From Candidatus Borkfalkia stercoripullorum (GTDB taxonomy: Bacteria; Bacillota; Clostridia; Christensenellales; Borkfalkiaceae), in NCBI GenBank assembly GCA_019119395.1, contig DWXC01000033.1:49854-113853 (forward strand): a DNA stretch of 64,000 nucleotides, written 5' to 3'. This document shows, piece after piece, positions 16,962-25,586 of this stretch (positions within the stretch are counted from its first letter, which is position 1; every line of letters starts with the position of its first letter). Below the pieces are notes generated by a model that had not been told where the DNA came from, did not search any database, and saw only the letters and a list, made by a program, of their open reading frames with translations. The position numbers were made by a program, and so were the translations under genes.

Positions 16962-17666
16962 ATGGAACAGACGTTTATCCGAGAGATCGCCCTGATCGGC
17001 GAGGAAAATTTTAAAAAACTCCGGCGCGCGCGCGTGGCGGTGTTCGGCATCGGCGGCGTCGGCTCGTATGCGGCGGAGGCGCTCGTGCGCGCGGGGATAG
17101 GGGCATTGACCTTTATAGACGGCGATGCCGTCGCGGAGAGCAATCTGAATCGCCAACTCATCGCGCTGCGTTCCACGTTGGGCAAAAACAAGGCGCTCGT
17201 CATGAAGGAGCGCGCCGCCGACATTGCGCCCGAATGCGCCTGCGAGGCGGTCGAGCGCTTTTACGGCGAAGAGACGGCGGACATGTTCGACCTGTCCCGC
17301 TATGATTATATTGCCGACTGCATCGACAGCGTAAAGAGCAAGATCCTGCTCATTTCCCGCGCGCGGGCGGCGGGCGTGCCCGTCATTTCCTGCATGGGGG
17401 CGGGGAACAAAACGGACGGCGGAGCGTTTAAGGTTGCGGATATCGAAAAGACTCGCGAATGCCCCTTGGCGAAGATCGTCCGCCGCGAGCTGAAAAAGGC
17501 GTGCGTTTCGGGCGTAAAGGCGGTATATTCGGAAGAAAAGCCGCTCGTACCCGACAGAAACGGCGCGCGGGATGGGGAAAAATTTATCGGCAGCATTTCC
17601 TTTGTGCCTTCGGCGGCGGGCCTGCTGCTCGCAGGGGAGATCGTGAAGGATATTATCAAAAAATAA
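16962..17666 (+). CDS. tcdA: tRNA threonylcarbamoyladenosine dehydratase
   Basis: A 234-residue ThiF/MoeB/E1-like adenylating enzyme. Seen: the nucleotide loop VFGIGGVGSYAAEALVRAGIG (about 26-46), FIDGDAVAESNLNRQ (about 51-65) and the DCIDSVKSK segment. TcdA converts t6A37 in tRNA to the cyclic ct6A form using ATP. The ATG at 16962 is preferred because GGGAG precedes it and the family begins at this point; the upstream in-frame sequence overlaps the promoter. It is monocistronic. Confidence 0.9.
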   Translation: MEQTFIREIALIGEENFKKLRRARVAVFGIGGVGSYAAEALVRAGIGALTFIDGDAVAESNLNRQLIALRSTLGKNKALVMKERAADIAPECACEAVERFYGEETADMFDLSRYDYIADCIDSVKSKILLISRARAAGVPVISCMGAGNKTDGGAFKVADIEKTRECPLAKIVRRELKKACVSGVKAVYSEEKPLVPDRNGARDGEKFIGSISFVPSAAGLLLAGEIVKDIIKK

Positions 17667-17683
17667 AATACGGACAAACCAAA

Positions 17684-17714
17684 ATCGCCGCCGCAGAATT
17701 TTTGCGGCGGCGAT
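17684..17714. terminator. bidirectional terminator between tcdA and metG
   Basis: Perfect 12-bp arms (17684-17695 and 17703-17714) between two convergent genes, with A/T runs on both sides. Confidence 0.75.
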
Positions 17715-17748
17715 TTCCGTATTAAATCGATTTTGATCGGCTGTTGCG

Positions 17749-19716
17749 TCAGAATATCCCGCTGCCGTCCTCGATGTCGCCTTCGGGGGCGAGGAGCTTT
17801 AAATTGCCCTCTTTGTCTTCGGCGCAGAGGATCATCCCTTCGCTCACGATGCCGCGCAGTTTTGCGGGTTTGAGGTTGGTGATCATCACGACTTTTTTGC
17901 CGACCATCTCTTCGGGCGAATAGAATTTTGCGATGCCGCTCACCACCGTGCGCGTCTCGTCGCCGATTTTTACCGTGCTTTTGAGCAGTTTGTCGCTCTT
18001 TTCCACCTTTTCGCAGGCGATCACCTTGGCGATCTGCATTTTTACCTTGGCGAAGTCGTCGATCGCGATCTCGGCGGGGTATTCGGGCTCGTGCGCCTTT
18101 TTCTGCCCGGGCTTTTTCTCTTCCTTCTTCGGCTCGTTCGCGGCGTGCATGGCGTCGTAGGCGGCCTCTACGTCTTTATAATTGCGGCGGGCAAAGAGGT
18201 GCTCTTCCGCGGGGGAAACCTTCGTGCCGTTTTTGATCAGCCCGAATTTGCCGAGAGAATCGTATGCGCGCAGGGGGCAGTTGAATTGCTTTGCGATTTT
18301 TTCCGCCGTATCGGGCAGGAAGGGCTGCAAGAGGGACGCGGCGATCATGATGCTTTCCGAAAGGTTGTACAAAACGGTGGAAAGGCGGCTCTTTTTCGCC
18401 TCGTCTTTGGCGAGTATCCAGGGGGCGGTCTCGTCGATGTATTTATTGCAGCGGCGCAGGAAGGAGAATATCTCTCCGAGCGCGTCGGAAATTTTGAATT
18501 CGTCCGTCTTCGCGGCGACTTTCGCGTACAGGCCTTCCGCCATGGCGCGCAGATCCCCGTCCACGGGTTCGGCTTCGCCCTTGTCGCAAAGCTCGCCCCC
18601 GAAGTATTTCAAACTCATCGCCGCCGTGCGCGAAACGAGGTTGCCCAAATTGTTGGCAAGATCCGAATTTACCCGTTCGGTGATGAGCTCCCAGGTGATG
18701 TTGCCGTCGTTATCGAATGGCATGTCGTTTAAAACGAAGTAGCGCACCGCGTCCACGCCGAAAATTTTGACGAGTTCGTCCGCATAAATAACGTTCCCGC
18801 GCGATTTGCTCATCTTGCTCCCGTCCATCAGGAGCCACGGGTGCCCGAAAACCTTTTTGGGCAGGGGAAGCCCGAGCGCCATCAGAAAGATCGGCCAATA
18901 AATGGTGTGGAAGCGTATGATGTCTTTCCCGATCACGTGCACGTCCGCGGGCCAATATTTTTTAAAGAGCGCGTCGGAATTCCCGTCCGCGTCGTATCCG
19001 AGCCCCGTGATGTAGTTTGTAAGCGCGTCCAGCCAGACGTATACGACGTGCCCGTCGTCAAAGTCTACGGGGATGCCCCATTTGAACGAGGTGCGCGAAA
19101 CGCAAAGATCCTGTAAGCCCGGCTTTAAAAAGTTGTTCACCATCTCGTTCTTGCGGGATACGGGGGTGATGAACTCGGGGTGCTCGTCGTAATATTGCAT
19201 CAGGCGGTCGGCGTATTTGCTCATTTTAAAGAAGTACGCCTCTTCCTTCGCGGGCTTTACCTCCCTGCCGCAGTCGGGGCATTTGCCGTCCACAAGCTGC
19301 GAGGGCGTCCAGAACGATTCGCAGGGCGTGCAGTACATGCCTTCGTAAGCGCCCTTATAAATATCTCCCTGTTCGTACAGTTTTTTGAAAATTTTCTGCA
19401 CCTGTTTTTCGTGGTATTCGTCGGTGGTGCGGATAAACTTGTCGTAGGAAATGTTCATCAAGTCCCAGATGCCCTTGATCTGCGCCGCAACGCCGTCCAC
19501 GAACTGTTTGGGCGTCGTGCCCGCGGCGGCGGCCTTTTCCTCAATTTTCTGCCCGTGTTCGTCCGTGCCCGTCTGAAAACGCACGTCGTAGCCCTGGTTG
19601 CGTTTAAAGCGCGCGATGGCGTCCGTCAGCACGATCTCGTACGTGTTGCCGATGTGCGGCTTGCCCGAAGTATAGGCGATCGCCGTGGTGATGTAGTAGG
19701 GTGTTTTCTCTTTCAT
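17749..19716 (-). CDS. metG: methionyl-tRNA synthetase
   Basis: A 655-residue class I synthetase that charges tRNA-Met. Seen: the HIGH-equivalent HIGN (about 20-23), a zinc knuckle CTPC...CPDC in the connective domain, and KMSKS near residue 300. An anticodon-binding helical domain follows, then a C-terminal EMAP/OB tRNA-binding domain (about 545-655, ending VSEGMILCAEDKEGN) used for dimerisation. The ATG at 19716 follows an AGGCAGG element; an upstream ATG in frame would overlap the promoter. A palindrome lies in the leader. Confidence 0.96.
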   Translation of the reverse strand: MKEKTPYYITTAIAYTSGKPHIGNTYEIVLTDAIARFKRNQGYDVRFQTGTDEHGQKIEEKAAAAGTTPKQFVDGVAAQIKGIWDLMNISYDKFIRTTDEYHEKQVQKIFKKLYEQGDIYKGAYEGMYCTPCESFWTPSQLVDGKCPDCGREVKPAKEEAYFFKMSKYADRLMQYYDEHPEFITPVSRKNEMVNNFLKPGLQDLCVSRTSFKWGIPVDFDDGHVVYVWLDALTNYITGLGYDADGNSDALFKKYWPADVHVIGKDIIRFHTIYWPIFLMALGLPLPKKVFGHPWLLMDGSKMSKSRGNVIYADELVKIFGVDAVRYFVLNDMPFDNDGNITWELITERVNSDLANNLGNLVSRTAAMSLKYFGGELCDKGEAEPVDGDLRAMAEGLYAKVAAKTDEFKISDALGEIFSFLRRCNKYIDETAPWILAKDEAKKSRLSTVLYNLSESIMIAASLLQPFLPDTAEKIAKQFNCPLRAYDSLGKFGLIKNGTKVSPAEEHLFARRNYKDVEAAYDAMHAANEPKKEEKKPGQKKAHEPEYPAEIAIDDFAKVKMQIAKVIACEKVEKSDKLLKSTVKIGDETRTVVSGIAKFYSPEEMVGKKVVMITNLKPAKLRGIVSEGMILCAEDKEGNLKLLAPEGDIEDGSGIF

Positions 19717-19759
19717 ACCTGCCTGCCTTTTGCCGCGCCGTGCGGCGGTGCTTACTGAA

Positions 19760-19806
19760 TTGTAAATATTTACAAACATTATAACGCATTTTCCGCCGAT
19801 TGTAAA
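19760..19806 (-). promoter_or_regulatory. metG promoter with 16-bp palindrome in the initially transcribed region
   Basis: On the minus strand: TTTACA (complement of 19801-19806), 17-bp spacer, TATAAT (complement of 19778-19783). Directly after it is the perfect palindrome TTGTAAATATTTACAA (19760-19775), placed where a repressor could block initiation. Confidence 0.72.
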
Positions 19807-19807
19807 C

Positions 19808-19833
19808 AAAAAAGCGCGCCGCATTCGGCGCGC
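19808..19833 (-). terminator. terminator of the small XRE gene
   Basis: Arms GCGCGCCG (19814-19821) and CGGCGCGC (19826-19833), loop of 4. On the minus strand they are followed by six T residues that abut the metG -35 box. Confidence 0.85.
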
Positions 19834-19892
19834 CCGAGAAACATATTTAAAAAGAAAGAGGAAAGCGTCCCGCGAACGGGCGTTTTGCCGCT

Positions 19893-20138
19893 TTAATATT
19901 TTTCCTCGTAAAATGCGTTGTTGATGTAATCGGCGTCGAAAAATTCAGACAAGGTGATGCCGATCGCGTCGCATAAAAGTTTTAATGTCGTAATCCTCGG
20001 GAAGCCCGATGTTTTGTTAGTAATGCCGTATATCGTCGAAGGTGTAATGCCCGCTTTGATGCTCCATCGCGGAATCGTAATGTTGTGCTTTTCGGAAAGT
20101 TCGTAAATTCTTTTTATCAGTGCGTCGAGAAGATCCAT
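19893..20138 (-). CDS. small XRE-family (Cro/C1-type) regulator
   Basis: An 81-residue protein that is essentially one helix-turn-helix domain: ITIPRWSIKAGITPSTIYGI forms helices 2-3, followed by FPRITTLKLLCDAIGITLSEFF typical of the Cro/C1 fold. It should bind DNA as a dimer; the target is unknown. The ATG at 20138 has GGGGA upstream. AT content is higher than in its neighbours. It lies between the spm genes and metG, so the metG-leader palindrome is one candidate target, without evidence. Confidence 0.88.
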   Translation of the reverse strand: MDLLDALIKRIYELSEKHNITIPRWSIKAGITPSTIYGITNKTSGFPRITTLKLLCDAIGITLSEFFDADYINNAFYEEKY

Positions 20139-20240
20139 GATTTTCCCCGAATTTTTTGATAAGAATATTATAGACATTTTATCTTAAAAAATCTTCCTGA
20201 AAATAAGAATTGAAAATAAGTACTAATATCCGTATTTTGC

Positions 20241-20437
20241 TTGACAAACGGAACGCAAAGTGTTAGTCTCTTTATAAACCGAACGCATTCAGTATACGGG
20301 GTCTTGTATACCCGACACACCAATGTGATTCCGATTCGGCATTGTTCGGTTGCGGGGGATAAGCGGACGCGAGCCGTCGGCTTGTATCTCCTTTTCGGCC
20401 AAACCGCCGCCCCGTTCGGGGCGGCGGTTTGGCGTTT
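20241..20437 (+). ncRNA. candidate short transcript or leader upstream of spmA
   Basis: TTGACA at 20241-20246 (with a weak TAGTCT-like -10 at 20264-20269) is followed by about 170 bases without a credible gene. These contain a GTATAC/GTATAC hairpin near 20293-20312 and end in a very strong 18-bp GC hairpin (20398-20433) plus GTTTTC. It could be a small RNA, an attenuated leader, or just a terminator. No known family is recognised. Confidence 0.35.
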
Positions 20438-20512
20438 TCGCGTGCAAAATCTTTGCGGCGGTTCTTATTTTGCCGCCGCGCGCATAAGATACCCCGAAAA
20501 GGGGACAAGTTT

Positions 20513-21073
20513 ATGAACGTTTTATTTGCGCTGGTCTTTCTCGTATCCTCGGCGGCGGTGCTTTTGTTTTCGCCCGAATCCTTTCTGCCCGCGCTGCTTT
20601 CGGGCGCGGAGAGCGCCTTGAAACTGGGGGTGACGCTCGCCGCCGTGTACACCGTGTGGCTGGGCTTTTTAAAGATCGCGGAGGACGCAAAACTCACGCG
20701 CGCGCTCGCAAAGGGGTTAAAGCCCGTCACTTCCCGGCTGTTTCGGGTAAAGGACGAGGAAACGCTCGGGCACATCGCGGTGAACATGTCGGCAAATCTT
20801 CTGGGCATGGGCGGCGCGGCGACCCCCGCGGGCATTTCCGCCATGCGCCGCATGGAGAAATCGGAAAATAAAAATTACGCGCAGGCGATGCTCTTTGTCG
20901 TAAATTGCGCGGGGCTGCAGCTTTTGCCCGTCACCGTCGTTTCTTTGCGCGAAAAGTTCGGCTCTGCTTCCTCGTACGACGTCATTTTGCCCGTCATGCT
21001 CGCGTCCCTTTTCGCCCTCGTTCTGGGTGCGGCGCTCGTGCGCATTTTTTGCGGAGCAAAGAAAAAGAGATGA
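20513..21073 (+). CDS. spmA: spore maturation protein A
   Basis: A 186-residue membrane protein of the nucleoside-recognition (Gate) domain family. Hydrophobic segments lie near 2-22, 35-55, 135-150 and 160-182. The conserved loop VNMSANLLGMGGAATPAGI is about 88-106, with AMRRME just after it. In Bacillus, SpmA and SpmB are needed for normal spore-core dehydration. The start at 20513 follows AAAAGGGGA. The next gene overlaps its stop, so the two are translationally coupled. A possible sigma-E-like -10 (CATAAGAT, 20483-20490) lies just upstream. Confidence 0.92.
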   Translation: MNVLFALVFLVSSAAVLLFSPESFLPALLSGAESALKLGVTLAAVYTVWLGFLKIAEDAKLTRALAKGLKPVTSRLFRVKDEETLGHIAVNMSANLLGMGGAATPAGISAMRRMEKSENKNYAQAMLFVVNCAGLQLLPVTVVSLREKFGSASSYDVILPVMLASLFALVLGAALVRIFCGAKKKR

Positions 21074-21582
21074 CGGCGTTCGTCTACATCCTGCCCGCAC
21101 TGTTTTTTATAGCGATCCTCATCGCGGCGGTGCGCAGGGTCAAAGTGTACGACAGCTTTGCCGAGGGCATAAAGGGGGCGGTGCCGCTCGTCTTGTCCCT
21201 CTTTCCGTACATCGCCGCCATACTTATTTTGTCCTCCCTGTTCGAGGCGAGCGGGCTTTCTTCCGCATTGGAAAAGGCGCTTTCGCCCGCCTTCGAATTT
21301 TTGGGTATCCCGCCCGAAATATCGCGGCTGGTGCTCATCAAGCCCTTTTCGGGCAGCGGCTCGGCGGCGGTGCTGTCGGAAATTTTTGCCGAATACGGCG
21401 CGGACTCGTACATCGCCCGCTGCGCGAGCGTCGTGTATGCCTCGGGGGAGACGGTTTTTTATATGTCAGCCGTGTATTTCGCGGGGCAGAAAAAAAAGAC
21501 GCCCGCGCTCCCCGTCTTCATTGCGCTCGCGTCGAATTTTGTCGCCGTTATTTTCGGCTGCCTGCTCTGCCGCATTTTATGA
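21070..21582 (+). CDS. spmB: spore maturation protein B
   Basis: A 170-residue membrane protein whose ATG overlaps the spmA stop (ATGA). It has four to five hydrophobic segments and the SpmB Gate-domain signature LIKPFSGSGSAAVLSEIFAE (about 94-113). SYIARCASVVYASGETVFYM follows. It works with SpmA in spore-core dehydration. Confidence 0.93.
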   Translation: MTAFVYILPALFFIAILIAAVRRVKVYDSFAEGIKGAVPLVLSLFPYIAAILILSSLFEASGLSSALEKALSPAFEFLGIPPEISRLVLIKPFSGSGSAAVLSEIFAEYGADSYIARCASVVYASGETVFYMSAVYFAGQKKKTPALPVFIALASNFVAVIFGCLLCRIL

Positions 21583-21712
21583 AAGCGCTTAAAAAATGTT
21601 AATTGCTTACATATTTGCCGAAATATGCCGAAAAAAGGCGAAAAAGTGTGAATTTCTAACAAAAATCGTTCCAAAAAATAATTTAAAAAAATTTTTAAAA
21701 AATAAAAAAAAT

Positions 21713-21871
21713 TTGCTTTACTTTTTTCCGCGTATCGAATATAATATGCGTGTAATCAAACGAAAGACGCAAGGGCTTCCGCTTGGTTACCTTAAATAGC
21801 TCATCATTTTCCCCCTTATCATATATGGATCGGGCGCAGAACCGCAAGGCTCTGCGCCTGATTCATTTTTT
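21713..21871 (+). ncRNA. candidate small RNA or riboswitch-like leader
   Basis: TTTACT (21717-21722), 17 bp, TATAAT (21740-21745) start a predicted transcript of about 120 bases. It ends at a hairpin GGCGCAGA (21833-21840) / TCTGCGCC (21851-21858) with a T-rich tail. The transcript begins with a stem between GTAATC and GGTTAC enclosing ACGAAAGACGCAAGGGC. This recalls part of the c-di-GMP-I (GEMM) core but lacks the P1b stem, so that identity is doubtful. The bases 21600-21715 are an A/T-rich stretch without a credible gene. Confidence 0.4.
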
Positions 21872-22259
21872 GTTTGTCCGCCGGTATTTGCTTGCGGCAG
21901 AGCGTGGGCGGTGCGGAGTGCGCGCGTGTCTGCGGAGTGCGCGGCTTGCCGCCCGATTTTGGGAACGCGCGCCGCCTGTTCGCGCGGCGCGGCGCTTGCG
22001 CGGCTTGCCTGCATGGCAGCGGTCAGAAATGTTTCCGTTTTCGGAAGTTTCGTAAAAAGCGCCTGTTTGACGCGCGTGCGGCCTTTTTCATCGGATTTTG
22101 TAAAACGGGGCGCATGATTTGTTTGTTGAGATCTGTTATCGGAATAAATCTGACATAGACGGTAGAAAAAAGGGCATAATAAATATGGCGGGCAGCATAA
22201 GCCGAGGCGAAGCATTCGGCTAAAAATTCAGCCGCTGCCTGAAAGTAAGGAGAAGCAAA
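21872..22259. other. intergenic stretch without a recognised gene
   Basis: It is GC-rich until about 22000 and then mixed. A small hairpin GCCGA/TCGGC (near 22201-22224) lies just before the lipoprotein RBS. A weak promoter-like CTGACA...CATAAT (near 22150-22182) may serve the lipoprotein. Nothing else could be supported. Confidence 0.4.
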
Positions 22260-23093
22260 ATGAAAAAGTTGGTAACCTTTGCATTGTCTGCCGCTTGCGT
22301 TTGCGGGCTTGCGCTGGGCATTGCCGCCTGCGGAGACGATAACGACGATGCGCATACGCACAAACTTATGAAAGTTGACGCCGCAAGCGCGACATTTTTT
22401 GAGAACGGCAACAGCGAATATTATACCTGCGACTGCGGAAAATATTTTTCCGACAGCGAAGGCAAAAACGAGATACGCAAAGATTCCTGGGTGATCGCCG
22501 CCGTCGGTACGACGGCCGACGCGTTCGACGCGTTCACCGTCTATAATTCGGCGAGTACGAAGGGTTCGAAGGGAATCGTCTGCGGCCTCGATACGGGCGC
22601 GAACGCGGGGCCTGCCACCTATTTCGGCGAAGAGGACAAAAACCTCGAATGGGACGGCGGCAAAACGACGATCGGCTTCATGCTCGACCTTTCCGCGCTC
22701 GAAGAGAACGACTTTACGATCTGGGTGCTTTCGTTCAATAAGCAGGAAGAGGGCGAGTATGTGCATAGCGGTACACACGAACTCCGCATCGGCATCGCAA
22801 AAACGGAGACCGGGTTTGTCGCAAATATGCTTGCCGGAGTGGGATTTGACGAAACGGCCGACCTCGCACAGATCGTAGACGGCGGGAAAGCGTTCACCGA
22901 AGACGACATTGCCGTAACTTTTGAAATGTCATATGACAAAAGCGACAGTAATATGACGTACACGCTGACGGTCGCCGGGCAGGAATTCAGCGGTTCGACG
23001 GTTTTTGAAGCGCAACTTACAGGCTTCCGCTCCCTGTGGAACGCGTATTTGAACAAGGACGGCGTAGAGGCGTATAACTTTACAAGAGTATAA
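22260..23093 (+). CDS. small surface lipoprotein with HTH-CxCGK motif
   Basis: A 277-residue lipoprotein with a signal peptide and lipidated Cys at residue 24 (GIAAC). Directly after it is a short module, HTHKL...NGNSEYYTCDCGKYFSD (about 34-70), found in many gut Firmicutes surface proteins. The rest (about 80-277) looks like one beta-sandwich, with DFTIWVLSF and TYTLTVAGQEF strands, possibly carbohydrate-binding (inference). AAGGAGAAG precedes the ATG. It appears monocistronic. Confidence 0.83.
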   Translation: MKKLVTFALSAACVCGLALGIAACGDDNDDAHTHKLMKVDAASATFFENGNSEYYTCDCGKYFSDSEGKNEIRKDSWVIAAVGTTADAFDAFTVYNSASTKGSKGIVCGLDTGANAGPATYFGEEDKNLEWDGGKTTIGFMLDLSALEENDFTIWVLSFNKQEEGEYVHSGTHELRIGIAKTETGFVANMLAGVGFDETADLAQIVDGGKAFTEDDIAVTFEMSYDKSDSNMTYTLTVAGQEFSGSTVFEAQLTGFRSLWNAYLNKDGVEAYNFTRV

Positions 23094-23100
23094 AAAACGG

Positions 23101-23133
23101 AAGGCTCCCCGCTAGGCATGCGGGGAGCCTTTT
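23101..23133 (+). terminator. terminator of the lipoprotein gene
   Basis: Perfect 12-bp arms (23101-23112 and 23120-23131) followed by TTTT. Confidence 0.82.
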
Positions 23134-23139
23134 CAGTAT

Positions 23140-23170
23140 AAAGAGGAACTGCAACGCGGTTCCTCTTTTG
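23140..23170 (-). terminator. terminator of the metF-metH operon
   Basis: Perfect 10-bp arms AAAGAGGAAC (23140-23149) and GTTCCTCTTT (23159-23168) with A/T-rich flanks, just downstream of metH on the minus strand. Confidence 0.78.
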
Positions 23171-23192
23171 CGTTTTAAGGTGAGCCGTACAT

Positions 23193-25583
23193 TTACAGCC
23201 GCGGCACTTCTTCCCCTCCGCCGAATATATGCTGCGCGATCTTTACGTCGGCGTTGGCGTCTTTGCAGTACCAGTCCGCGCCGATCTTTTTTGCGTAATC
23301 GGCATTCAGCACCGCCCCGCCGACCATCACGCGGCATGCGGGGCATTCTTTGCGCAAAAGCCGTATCGTCTCTTCCATGTTCGCGACGGTCGTCGTCATC
23401 AGCGCGGAAAGCCCGCAAAGTTTTATATCCTGCTCGCGGCAGACGCGCACGATCTCTTCGGGCGGCACGTTTTTGCCCAGATCGATGACTTTGTATCCGT
23501 AATTTTCCAGCACGGTCTTTACGATGTTTTTGCCGATGTCGTGGATGTCGCCCTTGACGGTCGCCAGAACGATCTTGCCCTTTTCCGCGCCCGCGTTTCC
23601 GCCGAGGCGCTTTTTTACTTCGTCGAAGCACAGTTTCGCGCTCTCCGCCGCCGAAATGAGCTGGGGCAGGAAGAGCACGCCCTTTTCGTAACCGTCGCCC
23701 ACGGCGTTGAGCGCGGGGATGAGGTAATCGTCTATGAGGGAAAGGGGAGAGACCGTTTCCAGAAGTTCGCGCGCGCGGTCTGCCGCCTCGGGCAGCCCCT
23801 TTGCGATGCAGTAAAAGATGTCTCCGCTCTTCGCTTGCGCGGAAGCGGCGCCCTTTGCGCCCGTCACGCTCGTCTGTACGGTCACGGCGCCGTACTTTTC
23901 GGTGTAGGCGGCGCAGTTTTTGTCTTTGCCGGTCAGGGCGTTGAACGCCGCCACAGCCTGCATGTTTTCGGGAATGTTGGGGTTGATGATGGGGAGATCC
24001 AGTCCCGCGAACATCGCGCCGGTCAGAAAGGCTGTGTTTATGATCTGGCGGTTCGGAAGCCCGAAGGAGATGTTGCTCACGCCGAGCACCGTCTTTACGC
24101 GGTGTTTTTTCTTGATTTGCCGTATCGCTTCCAGCGTCCGGCATGCCTGCGCCTGTTCCGCGCTCACGGTAAGCGTAAGGCAGTCGATGTACACGTCCTC
24201 TTCGGGGATGCCGTACTCTTGCGCGCGGGCGATGATCTTTTCCGCGATCTTTACGCGCTCCTTTGCCGTTTTGGGGATGCCGCGCTCGTCCATCGTCAGC
24301 CCCACGACCGCCGCGCCGTACTTCGCCGCGAGGGGAAGGATGGCATCGAGCACCTTGTCTTCGCCGTTCACAGAGTTTACGACGGCTTTGCCCGTGTACG
24401 CGCGCAGGGCGGCTTCGATCGCGTCGGGCTTTCCGCAGTCTATCTGCAAAGGCAGGTCGCACACCGCCTGCACGTGCTTTACGAGTTTGGTCAGAACCGC
24501 CTTTTCGTCCAGTTCGGGAAGCCCCGCGTTCACGTCGAGTATGTCCGCGCCCGCGTCCGCCTGTTCGAGCGCCTGCTGGGTGACGTAGCCGTAATTGCCC
24601 TCGTAAAGCGCCGCCTTCATCGCCTTTTTGCCCGTCGGGTTGATGCGTTCGCCGATGACGCGCACGCCGTCTATTTCCACCGTTTTCGTCGCCGAACAGA
24701 CGGCGGAGCGGCGTTTATAGGGGGAAGGCGCGGGCTTTGCGGCATCTGCCAGGGTGCGCAGTTTTTTGATGTATTCGGGCGTCGTGCCGCAGCACCCGCC
24801 GATGACGCGCACGCCCATGCCGAGCATTTCTTTATACACTTGCGCAAATTCGTCCGCGCTCACGCTGTAGTCGGAGTTTTCGTCGGGCAGCCCCGCGTTC
24901 GCCTGCACGATGACGGGCTTTTGCGTGTTTTCGAGAATGGTCTTTACGGCGGGCAAAAGCTGTTTCGGCCCGAGCGAACAGTTCACGCCCACCGCGTCCG
25001 CGAGGGGAGAGGCGGTCATGGCAAAGCAGTCGGCGGCGCACCCCGTGAACGTCCTGCCGTTTTGCTCGAAGGTCATCGAACAGATCACGGGCAGACCGGT
25101 GTTTTCGCGCGCCGCGAGCAGGGCCGCTTTGAGTTCTGCAAGGTCTGTCATCGTCTCGATGAGGATGAGGTCGGCGCCCTTGCCCGCCCGCATCTGCCGC
25201 GCGAAAATTTCGTACGCCTCGTCAAAGGTCAGGCTTCCGATCGGTTCCAAAAGCTGTCCGATCGGCCCGACGTCGAGGGCGACGAATTTATTGCCTGCCG
25301 CCCGCCGCGCGATGTCCACCGCGGCCTTTATAAGGTTTTCGGAAAGCTCCCTGCCGCCCGCCTTTTTTTCGTTCGCGCCGAAGGTGTTCGCCGTGATCAC
25401 GTCCGCGCCCGCTCCGGCGTATTCGCGGTGGATCTCTTCGATGAGTTCGGGGCGCTGTATGTTCAGAAGTTCCGGCACGGTACCGATCTCGATGCCGTAT
25501 TCCTTCGCCTTTTTTTGCAGCATCGTGCCGAACGCGCCGTCGAACACGACGATGTTTTCTTTCAAATACGATAAAAAGTCCAT
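23193..25583 (-). CDS. metH: cobalamin-dependent methionine synthase (no reactivation domain)
   Basis: A 796-residue enzyme that moves the methyl group from methyl-tetrahydrofolate to homocysteine. The homocysteine module (about 1-285) has zinc ligands in GVNCS and GGCCGTTP. The pterin module (about 310-560) has GERINPTGKK and DVNAG. A helical cap (about 585-665) is followed by the B12 domain with the cobalt-coordinating DIHDIGKN (about 674) and SALMTTT. The fourth (SAM-binding reactivation) domain of E. coli MetH is missing and is encoded separately just upstream, an arrangement common in Clostridia. It starts 3 bases after the upstream gene's stop. Confidence 0.95.
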   Translation of the reverse strand: MDFLSYLKENIVVFDGAFGTMLQKKAKEYGIEIGTVPELLNIQRPELIEEIHREYAGAGADVITANTFGANEKKAGGRELSENLIKAAVDIARRAAGNKFVALDVGPIGQLLEPIGSLTFDEAYEIFARQMRAGKGADLILIETMTDLAELKAALLAARENTGLPVICSMTFEQNGRTFTGCAADCFAMTASPLADAVGVNCSLGPKQLLPAVKTILENTQKPVIVQANAGLPDENSDYSVSADEFAQVYKEMLGMGVRVIGGCCGTTPEYIKKLRTLADAAKPAPSPYKRRSAVCSATKTVEIDGVRVIGERINPTGKKAMKAALYEGNYGYVTQQALEQADAGADILDVNAGLPELDEKAVLTKLVKHVQAVCDLPLQIDCGKPDAIEAALRAYTGKAVVNSVNGEDKVLDAILPLAAKYGAAVVGLTMDERGIPKTAKERVKIAEKIIARAQEYGIPEEDVYIDCLTLTVSAEQAQACRTLEAIRQIKKKHRVKTVLGVSNISFGLPNRQIINTAFLTGAMFAGLDLPIINPNIPENMQAVAAFNALTGKDKNCAAYTEKYGAVTVQTSVTGAKGAASAQAKSGDIFYCIAKGLPEAADRARELLETVSPLSLIDDYLIPALNAVGDGYEKGVLFLPQLISAAESAKLCFDEVKKRLGGNAGAEKGKIVLATVKGDIHDIGKNIVKTVLENYGYKVIDLGKNVPPEEIVRVCREQDIKLCGLSALMTTTVANMEETIRLLRKECPACRVMVGGAVLNADYAKKIGADWYCKDANADVKIAQHIFGGGEEVPRL

Positions 25584-25586
25584 GGT

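Noticed and set aside
21596..21799. 67-codon Lys/Asn-rich plus-strand frame
   Set aside because: It lies in an A/T-rich stretch, covers a consensus promoter and has no RBS.
21713..21871. Identification as a c-di-GMP-I riboswitch
   Set aside because: The fragment lacks the P1b stem and normal spacing, so it was kept only as an unidentified candidate transcript.
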